The notes under the pieces are model-generated. The model ran no database searches. It was given only the letters and a program-made list of their open reading frames with translations, and was not told where the DNA came from. The translations under genes were made by a program, and so were the position numbers. Below, in pieces: positions 1 to 8,250 of a stretch of 34,179 nucleotides of DNA; the first letter of the stretch is position 1; every line of letters starts with the position of its first letter. The DNA comes from Eisenbergiella porci (GTDB lineage Bacteria; Bacillota; Clostridia; Lachnospirales; Lachnospiraceae), in NCBI RefSeq assembly GCF_009696275.1, contig NZ_VUMI01000060.1, forward strand, positions 1-34,179, read 5' to 3'.

Positions 1-114
1 ATCAGTTGTTGCTCATCCCTGCCGAGATAAGCCCGACGCTTTTAGCATCACATGGCCATAAGTCTATGAAGTATTACCCTCATAGCGTGATGTTTGTGCG
101 TCAACGTGTCGCAC
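1..114 (-). mobile_element. 5' end of a second group II intron, inserted in virB4 (partial)
   Basis: The virB4 frame loses family similarity exactly after the residues ENIF, where relatives continue with Glu. The minus strand at that point reads TTTG|GTGCGACACG. GTGCG fits the group II intron 5' consensus GUGYG, and the exon-final G would be the first base of the lost Glu codon. The following RNA can fold: CTATGA pairs with TCATAG, enclosed by a CATCAC/GTGATG stem, as expected in domain I. The sequence is not similar to the intron in virD4. The rest, including any reverse transcriptase, lies left of the window. The intron identity is inferred; the interruption of virB4 is seen. Confidence 0.6.
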
Positions 115-2266
115 CAAAGATGTTCTCGATCTCCGGGCTGGCAAGGAAGTCCTTCACATTCTGCGTTAAGGCGCTGGGTACGCAGCCCTTCTTACGGAGC
201 ATTTTCCAGATCGCCACACAGTAGCTTGCCGTCAGCCGGTCACGGAGCAGCACATGGAACTCGTCGAAGTAGCACCATGTAGCGATACCCCGCAGGAAAT
301 TCATGGACACCTGCGAATTGACAAGGTCCTGCATAATGAGCATGGCAATCGTCCGAAGCCCGGCCCCCAGCTTTTTCAGGTCAAGACACACAAGGCGGCG
401 GTTCAGGTCCACATTGGTTTCATGGTTGAACACGTTGAGAGAGCCCGAAACATAGATTTCAAGGGCCGTTGCCAGCCGCACCGCCTCGCCCTCGGGCTGG
501 GAACAGAGCAGGTCATACAGGGTTTGGAGGGTCGGCATTTTCGCCGTCTCCGGGTTCTGCAAATGCTCCCGGTACATCTGGCGCACACAGCGGTCAATGA
601 CGGTCCGCTCCACCGGCTGCAAGCCGTCCTTGCCGCCGACGATCAGCTCCATCAGCGACAGGATAAAGTCGGCTTTCAGCGCCATCGGGTTTTCCTCGTC
701 GAAGCTCAAATCAATGTCCATCGGGTTAATGTGGTGCGGGCTGTCCGGGGCGATCTCGATGACCTGCCCGCCCAGCCGCTTGATAAGGGGCGAGTATTCG
801 CCCATCGGGTCCACCACGATAATCCGGTCACGGGTGGCAAGGAACACGTTCACAAGCTCCCGCTTTGCGGCAAAGGATTTGCCGGAGCCCGGCACACCGA
901 GAAACAGGCCGTTGGGATTTTTGAGCTTCTTCCGGTTCGCCATGATGACGTTATGAGAAAGAGCGTTGAGCCCGTAATAGACGGCCTCGCCGTCCATGCG
1001 GAGCTCCTGCGTCATAAAGGGAACGAAAATAGCCGTGGAGCTGGTGGTCATGCCGCGCTTGATTTCAATGCCGTTATGGCCCAGCGGCAGGCTGGAAAGA
1101 AAACCGTCCTCCTGCTGGAAGTCCAGCCGCTTCAAGGTGCAGTTGTATTTCTGAACGATACCCGACACCGTGAACAGGTCATTGTCCAGCTCCCGACGGG
1201 TCGGGGCCATGTTCACCACAAGGAAGGTCAGCAGGAACATTCGCTCGTTCCGGTTCTGCAAATCTTCCAAGAGGGTCTTTGCGTCGTTGCTGTACGTCAC
1301 AAGGTCGGGCGGGAGTATGTCCATGTCATACCCGGCCCGGGCAGCTTTCTTCTGTTCCTCCACCTTCATCTTGTCAATGTCGGAGACTTTGGCCTTGATG
1401 GATTTCACGGCGGCGGCCTGATCGACGGTCTGGATATGGAGCGTAATCGTCATTTCCGCATCCATTTCCAAAAGCTCCGCCAGCAGCTTGTCCGAGAGCT
1501 CCGAGGCTAAAATCTGCAAATAGGAGGCCGCACCCCAGGTTGTCCCTACCCGGAACAGGCGGCTGAAACGGAAGTCGAAGCTGTCCGGGGCGATAAAGTC
1601 CTTTGTGGAAAGACCGGTCTGGGGTATCATGTCCCACGAAAACCGGAAAGGGTCGGTGCCGCCGGGGTGAAGCTGCCCGTGAAGGAGCTCCAGCCGTTCC
1701 AGCCCCGAGAGGGAGCGGCACTTGACGCCCAGCTTTTTGAAGTTGCCGCAAATGTCCGCCTCCACACGCTCCAGCCTCGCCCTTGCGGTGGAGAGGTCGT
1801 CCACATTCACACCGAAGGTCAGGAGCTTTGTGCGGACAATGCCGTTGTTGCTTTTGGCGATCTGGTTTTCCAGCATTTCCACATACTCACGCCGGACGCT
1901 GTTGTAGTCGTCCTCCTGCATGGGGATGTTGACGCTGTACCGGCTGCCCGGGCGGCTCCGATGGTTGAGGAAAGAAAGCTGAAACGGCAAGGAGCTGTCA
2001 AAGTAGTTCAGACAGGCGCTCCACCCGTCAAAGATGGCCGCCTGATCTTCGGTCTGGGCGAGCTGGTAGTTGATGTCCTCGTATTCAATGGTTTTGGTGT
2101 AATAGCGGTCCTCCACCCGGCACACCCCATCCCGGTACATTTCCCGGTAAGGGAGGGTTTGCTGGGCGGTGGTGGGAATGTCCTTTCCCTTTGTGAACAG
2201 GCCGAGAAGGCCCGTCTTGTCAGGCTTTTTGCCTGCGGGCTTTCCGGCCCTTCTGTTGTTTTGCAA
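101..2266 (-). CDS. virB4: VirB4/TraE-type conjugation ATPase, 5' exon (interrupted)
   Basis: This is the type IV secretion ATPase that powers assembly of and transfer through the conjugation channel at the inner membrane. Walker A GVPGSGKS lies near residue 460 and the Walker B region CYFDEFH near 670. Upstream are the N-terminal VirB4 domain and a conserved NPMD motif after the P-loop. An ATG at 2302 also opens the frame, but a TTG at 2266 has AAAGGAGG 8 nt before it and is preferred; both overlap prgI. The protein stops early after ENIF-GATR, where relatives continue for roughly 60 or more residues. The cut coincides with a group II intron 5' consensus at position 114, so the gene is probably split by an intron rather than simply truncated. 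Family assignment is certain, start moderately so. Confidence 0.9.
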   Translation of the reverse strand: MQNNRRAGKPAGKKPDKTGLLGLFTKGKDIPTTAQQTLPYREMYRDGVCRVEDRYYTKTIEYEDINYQLAQTEDQAAIFDGWSACLNYFDSSLPFQLSFLNHRSRPGSRYSVNIPMQEDDYNSVRREYVEMLENQIAKSNNGIVRTKLLTFGVNVDDLSTARARLERVEADICGNFKKLGVKCRSLSGLERLELLHGQLHPGGTDPFRFSWDMIPQTGLSTKDFIAPDSFDFRFSRLFRVGTTWGAASYLQILASELSDKLLAELLEMDAEMTITLHIQTVDQAAAVKSIKAKVSDIDKMKVEEQKKAARAGYDMDILPPDLVTYSNDAKTLLEDLQNRNERMFLLTFLVVNMAPTRRELDNDLFTVSGIVQKYNCTLKRLDFQQEDGFLSSLPLGHNGIEIKRGMTTSSTAIFVPFMTQELRMDGEAVYYGLNALSHNVIMANRKKLKNPNGLFLGVPGSGKSFAAKRELVNVFLATRDRIIVVDPMGEYSPLIKRLGGQVIEIAPDSPHHINPMDIDLSFDEENPMALKADFILSLMELIVGGKDGLQPVERTVIDRCVRQMYREHLQNPETAKMPTLQTLYDLLCSQPEGEAVRLATALEIYVSGSLNVFNHETNVDLNRRLVCLDLKKLGAGLRTIAMLIMQDLVNSQVSMNFLRGIATWCYFDEFHVLLRDRLTASYCVAIWKMLRKKGCVPSALTQNVKDFLASPEIENIFGATR

Positions 2267-2606
2267 TCGGCTGCGCCTCCTTTCTGGTGCCAAGCAGCGC
2301 ATAGAAGTTTTCGGTTTTGTAAGGCCGCACCCGGGGATAGAGGAACCGGGTGCGGATGATGTTTTTCAGCACCTTTTCCAGCGGCAGGCCGTCCCGCTCA
2401 TACATGGCGAAAAAGAAGAACGGGAGCATAAGGCCAATCATCAGGAACATGGCGGCGCTGTTCCCGATACTGCCACGGGAAAACAGGTAGGCCGGAAAGC
2501 CCACCGCCGCCGCGCCGGAAAAACAAATAAGCTGGCGCTTCGTGAGATTGAAGGCCAGCTTTGTCTTGATTTTGGACAGGTCTTTGGGTACTGGCACATA
2601 GGCCAT
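2220..2606 (-). CDS. prgI: PrgI family conjugal transfer protein
   Basis: A 128-residue membrane protein of the PrgI family, a VirB3-like partner of VirB4 in Gram-positive conjugation machines. The start MAYVPVPKDLSKIKTKLAFN is typical of the family. Two hydrophobic helices lie at about residues 27-45 and 49-68, followed by a basic C-terminal tail. It begins at ATG 2606 with GGAGGTG upstream. Its end overlaps the start of virB4, which suggests translational coupling. Clostridial CTn and Tn1549-type elements have the same prgI-virB4 order. Confidence 0.9.
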   Translation of the reverse strand: MAYVPVPKDLSKIKTKLAFNLTKRQLICFSGAAAVGFPAYLFSRGSIGNSAAMFLMIGLMLPFFFFAMYERDGLPLEKVLKNIIRTRFLYPRVRPYKTENFYALLGTRKEAQPIAKQQKGRKARRQKA

Positions 2607-2626
2607 TTCGTTACACCTCCTTTACC

Positions 2627-2651
2627 GCTTCGGGCCAACATGGCCCGAAGC
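2627..2651 (-). repeat. Intergenic stem-loop, copy 1 (perfect)
   Basis: Perfect 11-bp inverted repeat, GCTTCGGGCCA and TGGCCCGAAGC, with a 3-nt loop. It begins in the TAG stop codon of the upstream gene and ends just before the AAAGGAGG site of prgI. One of seven such copies in the element. Confidence 0.9.
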
Positions 2652-3271
2652 TACCTTGCGGCCTCTTTGGCCGGGGCTGTGCTGCGGGCGGCTTCGGCGG
2701 CCTCCCGTCCGCTCTGCCTTGCTCGCCAGTATTCGGGATTGTATTGCCGGATGGACTGATTGAGGTTTTCTTCAAACCGCTCTTTGTCCTTGATACGGTC
2801 GGGGATCTTCCAGAGCTTTTTGTCCAGCAGCTCCCGGAGCACCACACTTTCCTGTGCGTCCTCCTCATAGCAGATATAGCCCTTGTCCTTGAAACCGCAT
2901 TTTTTTGCCGCCGGAGAGAGGACGGCGGCCACCTCGTTTGCTACCATCGTCCCGCCGTGGCTGGCGGTGGATACCAAAAACACGCCCGGACAGAGAACTT
3001 CACAGCTCTGCACCTCTCCCCACGGGGAGCTCTGGGGCGCATGGAACATCCCGCCCGTCCGGTTCCGGTCCGCCTGCATGAGCGCCGCCTTTTCCAAGAT
3101 GGCCTTCAGCTCCGGGGAAAAGTAGGCGTATTCCCGCAGGACACGGGCGGCGTCCCCGCCGCAGGCGTTCATCAACAGGGTATAGGCGTCGCTGTCTGCT
3201 TTGGTACAGCGGCCCAGCAGCTTGCCGTCATAGTAGCAGGCCGCATCATAGCCCGTCCGTTTGCGTGGCAT
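2651..3271 (-). CDS. Conserved conjugative-element protein (DUF7007-like)
   Basis: A soluble protein of about 206 residues that I recognise only as a conserved component of this class of element. The central part (ASHGGTMVANEVAAVL, then GYICYEEDAQESVV) resembles DUF7007-type proteins seen in phages and plasmids; this link is weak. The C-terminus is Ala/Arg rich. Start: ATG at 3271 (MPRKRTGYD) has AAAGGAGG 9 nt upstream. An earlier in-frame ATG at 3304 lies inside the intergenic stem-loop and is unlikely. It sits between the SpoVG-domain gene and prgI, with a stem-loop on each side. No function can be assigned. Confidence 0.75.
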   Translation of the reverse strand: MPRKRTGYDAACYYDGKLLGRCTKADSDAYTLLMNACGGDAARVLREYAYFSPELKAILEKAALMQADRNRTGGMFHAPQSSPWGEVQSCEVLCPGVFLVSTASHGGTMVANEVAAVLSPAAKKCGFKDKGYICYEEDAQESVVLRELLDKKLWKIPDRIKDKERFEENLNQSIRQYNPEYWRARQSGREAAEAARSTAPAKEAAR

Positions 3272-3289
3272 TGGTTTCGCCTCCTTTCC

Positions 3290-3314
3290 GCTTCGGACCA
3301 GCATGGCCCGAGGT
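3290..3314 (-). repeat. Intergenic stem-loop, copy 2 (imperfect)
   Basis: GCTTCGGACCA and TGGCCCGAGGT around a 3-nt loop. It follows directly on the TGA stop of the SpoVG-domain gene and precedes the next AAAGGAGG site. Two mismatches against the consensus arms. Confidence 0.8.
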
Positions 3315-3955
3315 CAACGCTCCGCACCACGGCTGGGCTTTTCCTTCGGGGACCGTTCCGCTTTTGCCTGTTCGGCAGCCGCTTTCCCGGCCTTGAGCTG
3401 TTCGCTGATGGACGCACGCCCGGCAGAGCCGCGCTCCGCCATCTGTTCCAGCTTTACTTCATAGGCTTGCAGAACAGCGGTGTTGAGCTGTTCCCGGAAC
3501 TCCTTCGTGACGGGATAGGCCATATCCCGATAGCCCCCCTTGCCGTCCGGCTGGCTGGGCATCCCCACGAAAAGTCCCTTGCTGCCCTGCGCGATTTTCA
3601 GATTTTCCACCACAAAGCAGTCGTTGAATTTCACGCTGGCAAAGCCCATCAGGTTTTTCACAGGTTCGATGACCCGCACGCTTACATCCAGCTTCAACGG
3701 TGCGGCGGGGGTGGCGTCCGCAACCTTTTCCTGCATGGTTTCCTCCTTTCCGACGGGAACAAGGTTCCCGTCCTTGTATTCATAGCCTTCCGCCCGGAGT
3801 GCCGCCAGCGTGTCCGCCGATACGCGCCCGGACAGTTTCAGATCGGTTTCCACCATGAAGCGCATGGTGTCTGTTTTAGAAAATTCCTCGGGGAGCTTTC
3901 CGTAGAAAGCCGGGTGCGGCTGTCCGTCCGCGCCCTGTTTGTAACGCCGGGGCAT
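3314..3955 (-). CDS. SpoVG-domain protein of the conjugative element
   Basis: 213 residues. The middle section (about 88-168) has the SpoVG fold signature: LDVSVRVIEPVKNLMGFASV, then VKFNDCFVVENLKI, GLFVGMPS and GYRDMAYPV. SpoVG proteins bind nucleic acid and act as regulators in Firmicutes; here the domain is embedded in an element-specific protein. The N-terminus begins MPRRYKQGADGQPHPAFYG and the C-terminus is a Lys/Ala/Glu-rich, probably disordered tail. ATG 3955 has GGAAAGGAGG 6-7 nt upstream. It lies directly downstream of the trbL-like gene in the transfer operon. A regulatory or nucleic-acid-binding role is inference. Confidence 0.8.
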   Translation of the reverse strand: MPRRYKQGADGQPHPAFYGKLPEEFSKTDTMRFMVETDLKLSGRVSADTLAALRAEGYEYKDGNLVPVGKEETMQEKVADATPAAPLKLDVSVRVIEPVKNLMGFASVKFNDCFVVENLKIAQGSKGLFVGMPSQPDGKGGYRDMAYPVTKEFREQLNTAVLQAYEVKLEQMAERGSAGRASISEQLKAGKAAAEQAKAERSPKEKPSRGAER

Positions 3956-3969
3956 ACCGCCTCCTTTCC

Positions 3970-3994
3970 GCTTCGGGTCAGCATGGCCCGAAGT
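3970..3994 (-). repeat. Intergenic stem-loop, copy 3
   Basis: GCTTCGGGTCA and TGGCCCGAAGT around GCA. It lies 4 nt after the TAA stop of the TrbL-like gene and directly before GGAAAGGAGG of the SpoVG-domain gene. Confidence 0.85.
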
Positions 3995-3997
3995 CTC

Positions 3998-4864
3998 TTA
4001 ATGGCAGCCGAAGATGGATTTTGCAAGGCTGCCCGTTTTGAACAGGGTAAAACACAGCAGCACCGTATAGCCCACACAGCCCCAGATCGCCCCGATGGGG
4101 TCGCCGTCGGTGGCGATACTCTGGATAAGCACCGCATAGATGGCGACACAGACCAAAATGAGCAAGCCTTGAAAGCCCACCGCAAAGAGGGAGCGGAAAT
4201 AGTTCTGCCCCATGTGTCCGGTTTCCCGGTTGGGGACGGTGGCAAACGGGATGGGTGCCAAACTTGTGAGTAAGTAAATTTCAATCATACGGCCATATAC
4301 GATAACGAAGATCACGATGTTTAAGGCAATCATGGTAAGCTGAATCAGGAATGACTGGAGCCAGAGGCCAAACAGGGGTCCTAACTCCATTGCCTCCAGC
4401 TCGGTCCGCAGACTGTCCATTACATCCGTTGTGATCTCTGTCCCGTTCTGGATAATGCCCGCCGATTGCTGGATGACGTGCTGGCTCACGTCAAAGACGG
4501 CCAGTACGATATTGAAGGTATTAGTCAGGATCATTACCGCCACAAAGGTTTTGAACACCCACTTGAAAAACATCCATGTGTCAACGTCATGGAGGTTGTT
4601 GCGGTCAATGAGCATTTGTATCAGCTCATAGGTCATTACAAAAGTGAGGATGACCCCGGCGATTGGCAGGATGGCGGTTTCAGAGATTTGCCGTATCATG
4701 GAAAAGACCCCGGCGTTCCAGTCCGCCGGGGTCGTGCCTACCTGTGTGGCGATCTCGCCAACGCTCTGATTGACGTTATTGAAAAGGCCATCCAGATTTC
4801 CCATGATACCATCGACAAGCAAACCTTTGAGCCATTCAACGATTGCGTCGATGATAAAGTCCAT
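3998..4864 (-). CDS. TrbL/VirB6-like conjugal transfer membrane protein
   Basis: A 288-residue polytopic membrane protein of the clostridial TrbL/VirB6 type, which forms the inner-membrane channel of the mating apparatus. After an amphipathic start (MDFIIDAIVEWLKGLLVDGI) there are about six hydrophobic helices, near residues 65-85, 105-130, 170-195, 200-215, 225-250 and 255-275. The stretch LAPIPFATVPNRETGHMGQN between helices is characteristic. The gene sits between the Maff2 peptide and the SpoVG-domain gene, as in related elements. Confidence 0.88.
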   Translation of the reverse strand: MDFIIDAIVEWLKGLLVDGIMGNLDGLFNNVNQSVGEIATQVGTTPADWNAGVFSMIRQISETAILPIAGVILTFVMTYELIQMLIDRNNLHDVDTWMFFKWVFKTFVAVMILTNTFNIVLAVFDVSQHVIQQSAGIIQNGTEITTDVMDSLRTELEAMELGPLFGLWLQSFLIQLTMIALNIVIFVIVYGRMIEIYLLTSLAPIPFATVPNRETGHMGQNYFRSLFAVGFQGLLILVCVAIYAVLIQSIATDGDPIGAIWGCVGYTVLLCFTLFKTGSLAKSIFGCH

Positions 4865-4905
4865 ACATCAGCTCCTTTTCTGGAAAAAGGGACAACGGGT
4901 AAGGG

Positions 4906-5121
4906 TTAGCTGAACAGGCCGGACAGCAGAGGGATAAGCTGCATACCGATCAGGACGACACCACCGCCCGCCATGAGCTGCTTAATGCCCTGGCTTTTTG
5001 CCGCGGGGTTGTCGGACCCGTAACCTTCCAGCAGGTTGATGACGCCCCACACCGCCAGACCAGCGCCCAGCGCCATGACCAGAATCTTGAGAATGTCGAT
5101 AGCAGAGTTGAAAAATTCCAT
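4906..5121 (-). CDS. Maff2 family small membrane protein
   Basis: A 71-residue protein with two hydrophobic segments (about 8-28 and 47-68), a Gly-rich turn and the family-like stretch GLAVWGVINLLEGYG. The Maff2 family is found almost only in conjugative elements between virD4 and the trbL-like gene, as here; a VirB2/pilin-like role has been suggested by its size and place but is unproven. The start at 5121 (MEFFNSAIDILK) has GGAGG 7-8 nt upstream. Longer in-frame extensions run into the stem-loop and are unlikely. Confidence 0.85.
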   Translation of the reverse strand: MEFFNSAIDILKILVMALGAGLAVWGVINLLEGYGSDNPAAKSQGIKQLMAGGGVVLIGMQLIPLLSGLFS

Positions 5122-5182
5122 ATACGTTCCTCCATTTTGTTTGTTGGTTTTGGGTACAAAAAAAGCCGCCCACATTGGCGGC

Positions 5183-5207
5183 GCTTCGGGCCATCATGGC
5201 CCGAAGT
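5183..5207 (-). repeat. Intergenic stem-loop, copy 4
   Basis: GCTTCGGGCCA and TGGCCCGAAGT around TCA. It starts immediately after the TAA stop of virD4 and precedes the Maff2 gene. Confidence 0.9.
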
Positions 5208-6337
5208 TACACAAACTCGTCGCTGTCCAGATCGTCGAAATTCAAAAGGTCAGCTTCTTCGTCTGTGTCGGAGCCGTCCACCTCGTACACCGTGTATTCG
5301 TCCTCCGGCTTTAGTCTCAATGGCCGGTGGCGGAACAGGCGTTCCAAGTGGAAGGCGTTTTTCTTTTTGTCAAACTCGGCTGTGTACTTATAGTTGGGGT
5401 GCTTTTTCAAATCGTATTTGGGAGAAAAGAAGGGCGGAAGCCCCCGAAGCTGCAAGATACACTTGTCTCCCGGCATGGTGGTGATCTCGCTGGTCGTCAT
5501 CAGTTCCCGGCCAAGCCGCTGCATATTCTGGCTGTAACTCTCGGACTGGCCCCGGCTGCGGCCCTCGGTCTGCATGGAGATGGTGGCCTTGCCCAGCCAG
5601 TTTTCCGAAATATCCTTTAGGGTGGAAGCCTCCCGGCCTCCGAGGAACACGATACTGTCCATGTTACCCATGATGGTTTCGGAATGGTCTTTGTACAGCG
5701 CCTTGCATTGGCTCATGGCCTGATAAAAGAGCGTCAGGCTGATCTCCCGGGAACGGATAACGGCAACGATTTTTTCCAGCCCCGGCACCTGTCCCGTGTT
5801 GGCCGCCTCGTCCCACAGCACCCGTACATGATGGGGCAGGCGTCCGCCGTAGGTGTTGTCGGCCCGTTCACACAGAAGGTTGAACATCTGTGAGAAAGCG
5901 AGGGCCACAAGAAAGTTATAGGTGGTGTCCGTATCGCTGATAAGGAAAAACAGCGCCGATTTTTCATCCCCCAGCCGGTCAAGCTCCAGCTCGTCATAGG
6001 ACATGATCTCCCGAAGCTGGGGAATGTCAAAGGGAGCGAGGCGGGCCCCACAGCTAATAAGTATGCTCTTAGCTGTCTTGCCGCTTGCCAGCTTGTACTT
6101 CTTGTACTGCCTCACAGCGAAGTGCTGGGGACTCCGGCGCTCCAGCCCGTCAAACATATAGTCCACCGCGTTTTTGAAGGTTTCGTCATCCTCCCGGACT
6201 TCCATGCTGTTTATCATTTCCACCAGCGTATTCATGTTGCGTTCTTCCTCCGGCCCCTCAAATACGATGTAGGCCACAAGGGCGCAGTACAAAAGGGTTT
6301 CGGCTTTGGTCCAGAACTCGTCGCCCTCCTTGCCGTC
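5207..6337 (-). CDS. virD4: VirD4 coupling protein, 3' exon
   Basis: C-terminal 376 residues of the coupling protein, beginning DGKEGDEFWTKAETLLYCAL once the intron is removed. It contains the Walker B region VRVLWDEAANTGQVPG and the ATPase-core motif of the TraG/VirD4 family, then an acidic C-terminus (DTDEEADLLNFDDLDSDEFV). Joining exon 1 (ending NTKG) gives an uninterrupted frame of about 607 residues, the normal family size. The frame also runs upstream into the intron as an artificial MGKPTAGMPQ start. Confidence 0.92.
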   Translation of the reverse strand, partial: DGKEGDEFWTKAETLLYCALVAYIVFEGPEEERNMNTLVEMINSMEVREDDETFKNAVDYMFDGLERRSPQHFAVRQYKKYKLASGKTAKSILISCGARLAPFDIPQLREIMSYDELELDRLGDEKSALFFLISDTDTTYNFLVALAFSQMFNLLCERADNTYGGRLPHHVRVLWDEAANTGQVPGLEKIVAVIRSREISLTLFYQAMSQCKALYKDHSETIMGNMDSIVFLGGREASTLKDISENWLGKATISMQTEGRSRGQSESYSQNMQRLGRELMTTSEITTMPGDKCILQLRGLPPFFSPKYDLKKHPNYKYTAEFDKKKNAFHLERLFRHRPLRLKPEDEYTVYEVDGSDTDEEADLLNFDDLDSDEFV

Positions 6338-6398
6338 GTAGAGTAGGAATGAGCCGCCTTGCGGCATTCCTGCCGTAGGTTTGCCCAAACCCCTCCCA

Positions 6399-6432
6399 GA
6401 ACCGGACGTACACCTCTCGATGTATCCGGCTC
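6399..6432 (-). ncRNA. Group II intron domain V
   Basis: A 34-nt catalytic hairpin beginning GAGCCGGATAC, with an internal GAGA-type loop and closing GTCCGGTTC. It holds the catalytic triad and metal-binding bulge of the ribozyme. Domain VI follows at about 6398-6338, with an AGGAATG/CATTCCT stem. Confidence 0.9.
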
Positions 6433-6459
6433 GCCATCATTGCTTCAAATCAGCGTCGT

Positions 6460-8250
6460 TCAAGGGTGATGAATCTTGTGATGACAGTCCTTGCACACTG
6501 CAAGAGTTTTACGCTTTTTCGCTATCATCGCAAGTTCCCACAGTTGTTTTCCTTTGAGGTTCTTCACTTTATTTACATGGTGTATTTCCAGCGGTACATT
6601 GGTCTTTCCGCACAGCTCACACATGCGGGCGGACAGTCTGTCGTCAAATGATGTTCGGGAACCGACGTGCGCGATTGCAAAGTCTATGATTTTATCTGTC
6701 CAGAGGTCTGTATTTTTGCAATCCATAAACCTTGCGAAGCTGCGGCGCTTTATGCCTGCTTTTGTTTGGTAGGGCACACCCCAGCTGCCGTTTCCATCAC
6801 GGTATTTGCGCATCATTTTTCTGCTGGTGCTCTCATGCTTTCCAGCGAGAGTTTTCAGGCAGCTGTATTCCATCAGATATTCAAAATACTGAAGCTTGTT
6901 GAAATTGCTGGCTATGCTGTAATAGTTGCAAATACCACGCAGCTCAGAGTTGTACGTTGATACAATCTCCAAATCCGTACACCGAAAGATATATTTTCTT
7001 GCGGTAGGCTCTATTGTCCCGTCGCGTAGTTGCCGAATAACCGACTTCCCAAACAGGAAAGGCATGATTTTGTCCGCAAACGGAACGCACAGCTCCACAG
7101 ACCCGTTGAGCGTGCGGGAAACGTGGTTTCCGTGCGGCTTTAGCTTCTGGTCTCTCCGCACACGGATGTCATAACCCAAAAATCTTGCATACTGGTTACT
7201 GTGCGTAATGAGTGTCTTTTGCTCTGAAAGCTCCATTTTCAGGGTTTGGCTGATGAAGTCGGACAGCTGTCTCTTGATACGCTCACAGTCCGCTTTATCG
7301 CCCTTCACGCCAAGAATGAAGTCGTCAGCATAACGGATGTATTTGATGACTTTATCCGTTTTGGACATACAGGGCGTTTTATGCATGACTGCTTTTAGTT
7401 GAGCGATTTTCTGCAACAAAGCTGTTTTTTCCTGACCCGTTGCGGTTTTCAGCTGTTTTTGAGCCTTCTTTATCTGCCATGTGACCTTATCGTATTCCGG
7501 GGTATGGTGCCTGTCCCTGCTTTTATAGAACTCTTTGGCAGTCTTTTCCACGAACTTGTCCAGCTCATTCAGGTAGATATTTGCGAGTATGGGCGAAACG
7601 ATGCCGCCCTGCGGGCAGCCGGAGTAGGTAGCATGGTATTGCCAGTCCTCCATATAACCGGCTTTTAGGAATTTCCAAATGAGCTGAATCAGCCGTGCGT
7701 CTTTAATCTTGGCGTTTATGACGTTTGCCAAAACTCGGTGGTTGATGTTATCAAAACAGCCCTTAATATCGCCCTCAATAAACCACGACACACCTGAAAA
7801 TTCTCTTTTCAAGGATTTTAGCGCAGTGTGGCAACTCCTGTTGGGACGAAAGCCGTGAGAGTTGTTTGAAAAAATTGGCTCGTAGACCGATTCCAATATC
7901 ATTCTCAATACTTCCTGCACCAGCTTGTCCGTAAAGGTAGGAATCCCCAGGGGACGCTTTTTCGTGCTGTTCTGCTTTTTCTGGATGTACTCGCGGCGAA
8001 CGGGATTCGGCGTATAGGTTCCGTCAGCCAGAGATTGGATGATCCGGTCAACTTTTTCCTTGCTGAATCCGTCAGCTGTGTCGTCATTCACGCCTTTTGT
8101 TCCTGCGCCCTTGTTGGCGTAGAGGTTTTTGTACGCAAGATAATACAGGTCGGGTCTTAATAGATAGCGGTAGAGCCTTGTGAAGATTTCCTCTTTGTTG
8201 TCCCTTGAATTTTTTCTGATTCTATCCAAAATCTCGATTGTTGGTTGCAT
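6460..8250 (-). CDS. ltrA: LtrA-type intron-encoded protein (reverse transcriptase/maturase/endonuclease)
   Basis: 596 residues, about the same length as LtrA. It binds its intron RNA, aids splicing, and retrohomes by target-primed reverse transcription. The reverse transcriptase blocks are intact: KKRPLGIPTFTDK (about 97-109), GFRPNRSCH (133-141), EGDIKGCFDNINH (159-171), CPQGGIVSPILAN (212-224) and the catalytic YADD at 307-310. A maturase (X) domain follows. The C-terminal HNH nuclease has its zinc ligands from residue 544 (CELCG, EIHHVNKV, CKDCHHKIH). ATG 8250 has GGGAGGAAAG upstream. No frameshift is visible, so the intron is probably mobile. Confidence 0.95.
   Translation of the reverse strand: MQPTIEILDRIRKNSRDNKEEIFTRLYRYLLRPDLYYLAYKNLYANKGAGTKGVNDDTADGFSKEKVDRIIQSLADGTYTPNPVRREYIQKKQNSTKKRPLGIPTFTDKLVQEVLRMILESVYEPIFSNNSHGFRPNRSCHTALKSLKREFSGVSWFIEGDIKGCFDNINHRVLANVINAKIKDARLIQLIWKFLKAGYMEDWQYHATYSGCPQGGIVSPILANIYLNELDKFVEKTAKEFYKSRDRHHTPEYDKVTWQIKKAQKQLKTATGQEKTALLQKIAQLKAVMHKTPCMSKTDKVIKYIRYADDFILGVKGDKADCERIKRQLSDFISQTLKMELSEQKTLITHSNQYARFLGYDIRVRRDQKLKPHGNHVSRTLNGSVELCVPFADKIMPFLFGKSVIRQLRDGTIEPTARKYIFRCTDLEIVSTYNSELRGICNYYSIASNFNKLQYFEYLMEYSCLKTLAGKHESTSRKMMRKYRDGNGSWGVPYQTKAGIKRRSFARFMDCKNTDLWTDKIIDFAIAHVGSRTSFDDRLSARMCELCGKTNVPLEIHHVNKVKNLKGKQLWELAMIAKKRKTLAVCKDCHHKIHHP

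Noticed and set aside
254-1510. A 418-codon open frame on the plus strand
   Set aside because: It is antisense to virB4, whose frame has clear family motifs; the product has no recognisable domain and the GC-rich third positions of virB4 explain the openness.
2744-4273. A 509-codon open frame on the plus strand
   Set aside because: It runs antisense across three separate minus-strand genes and their stem-loops and has no ribosome site or family similarity.
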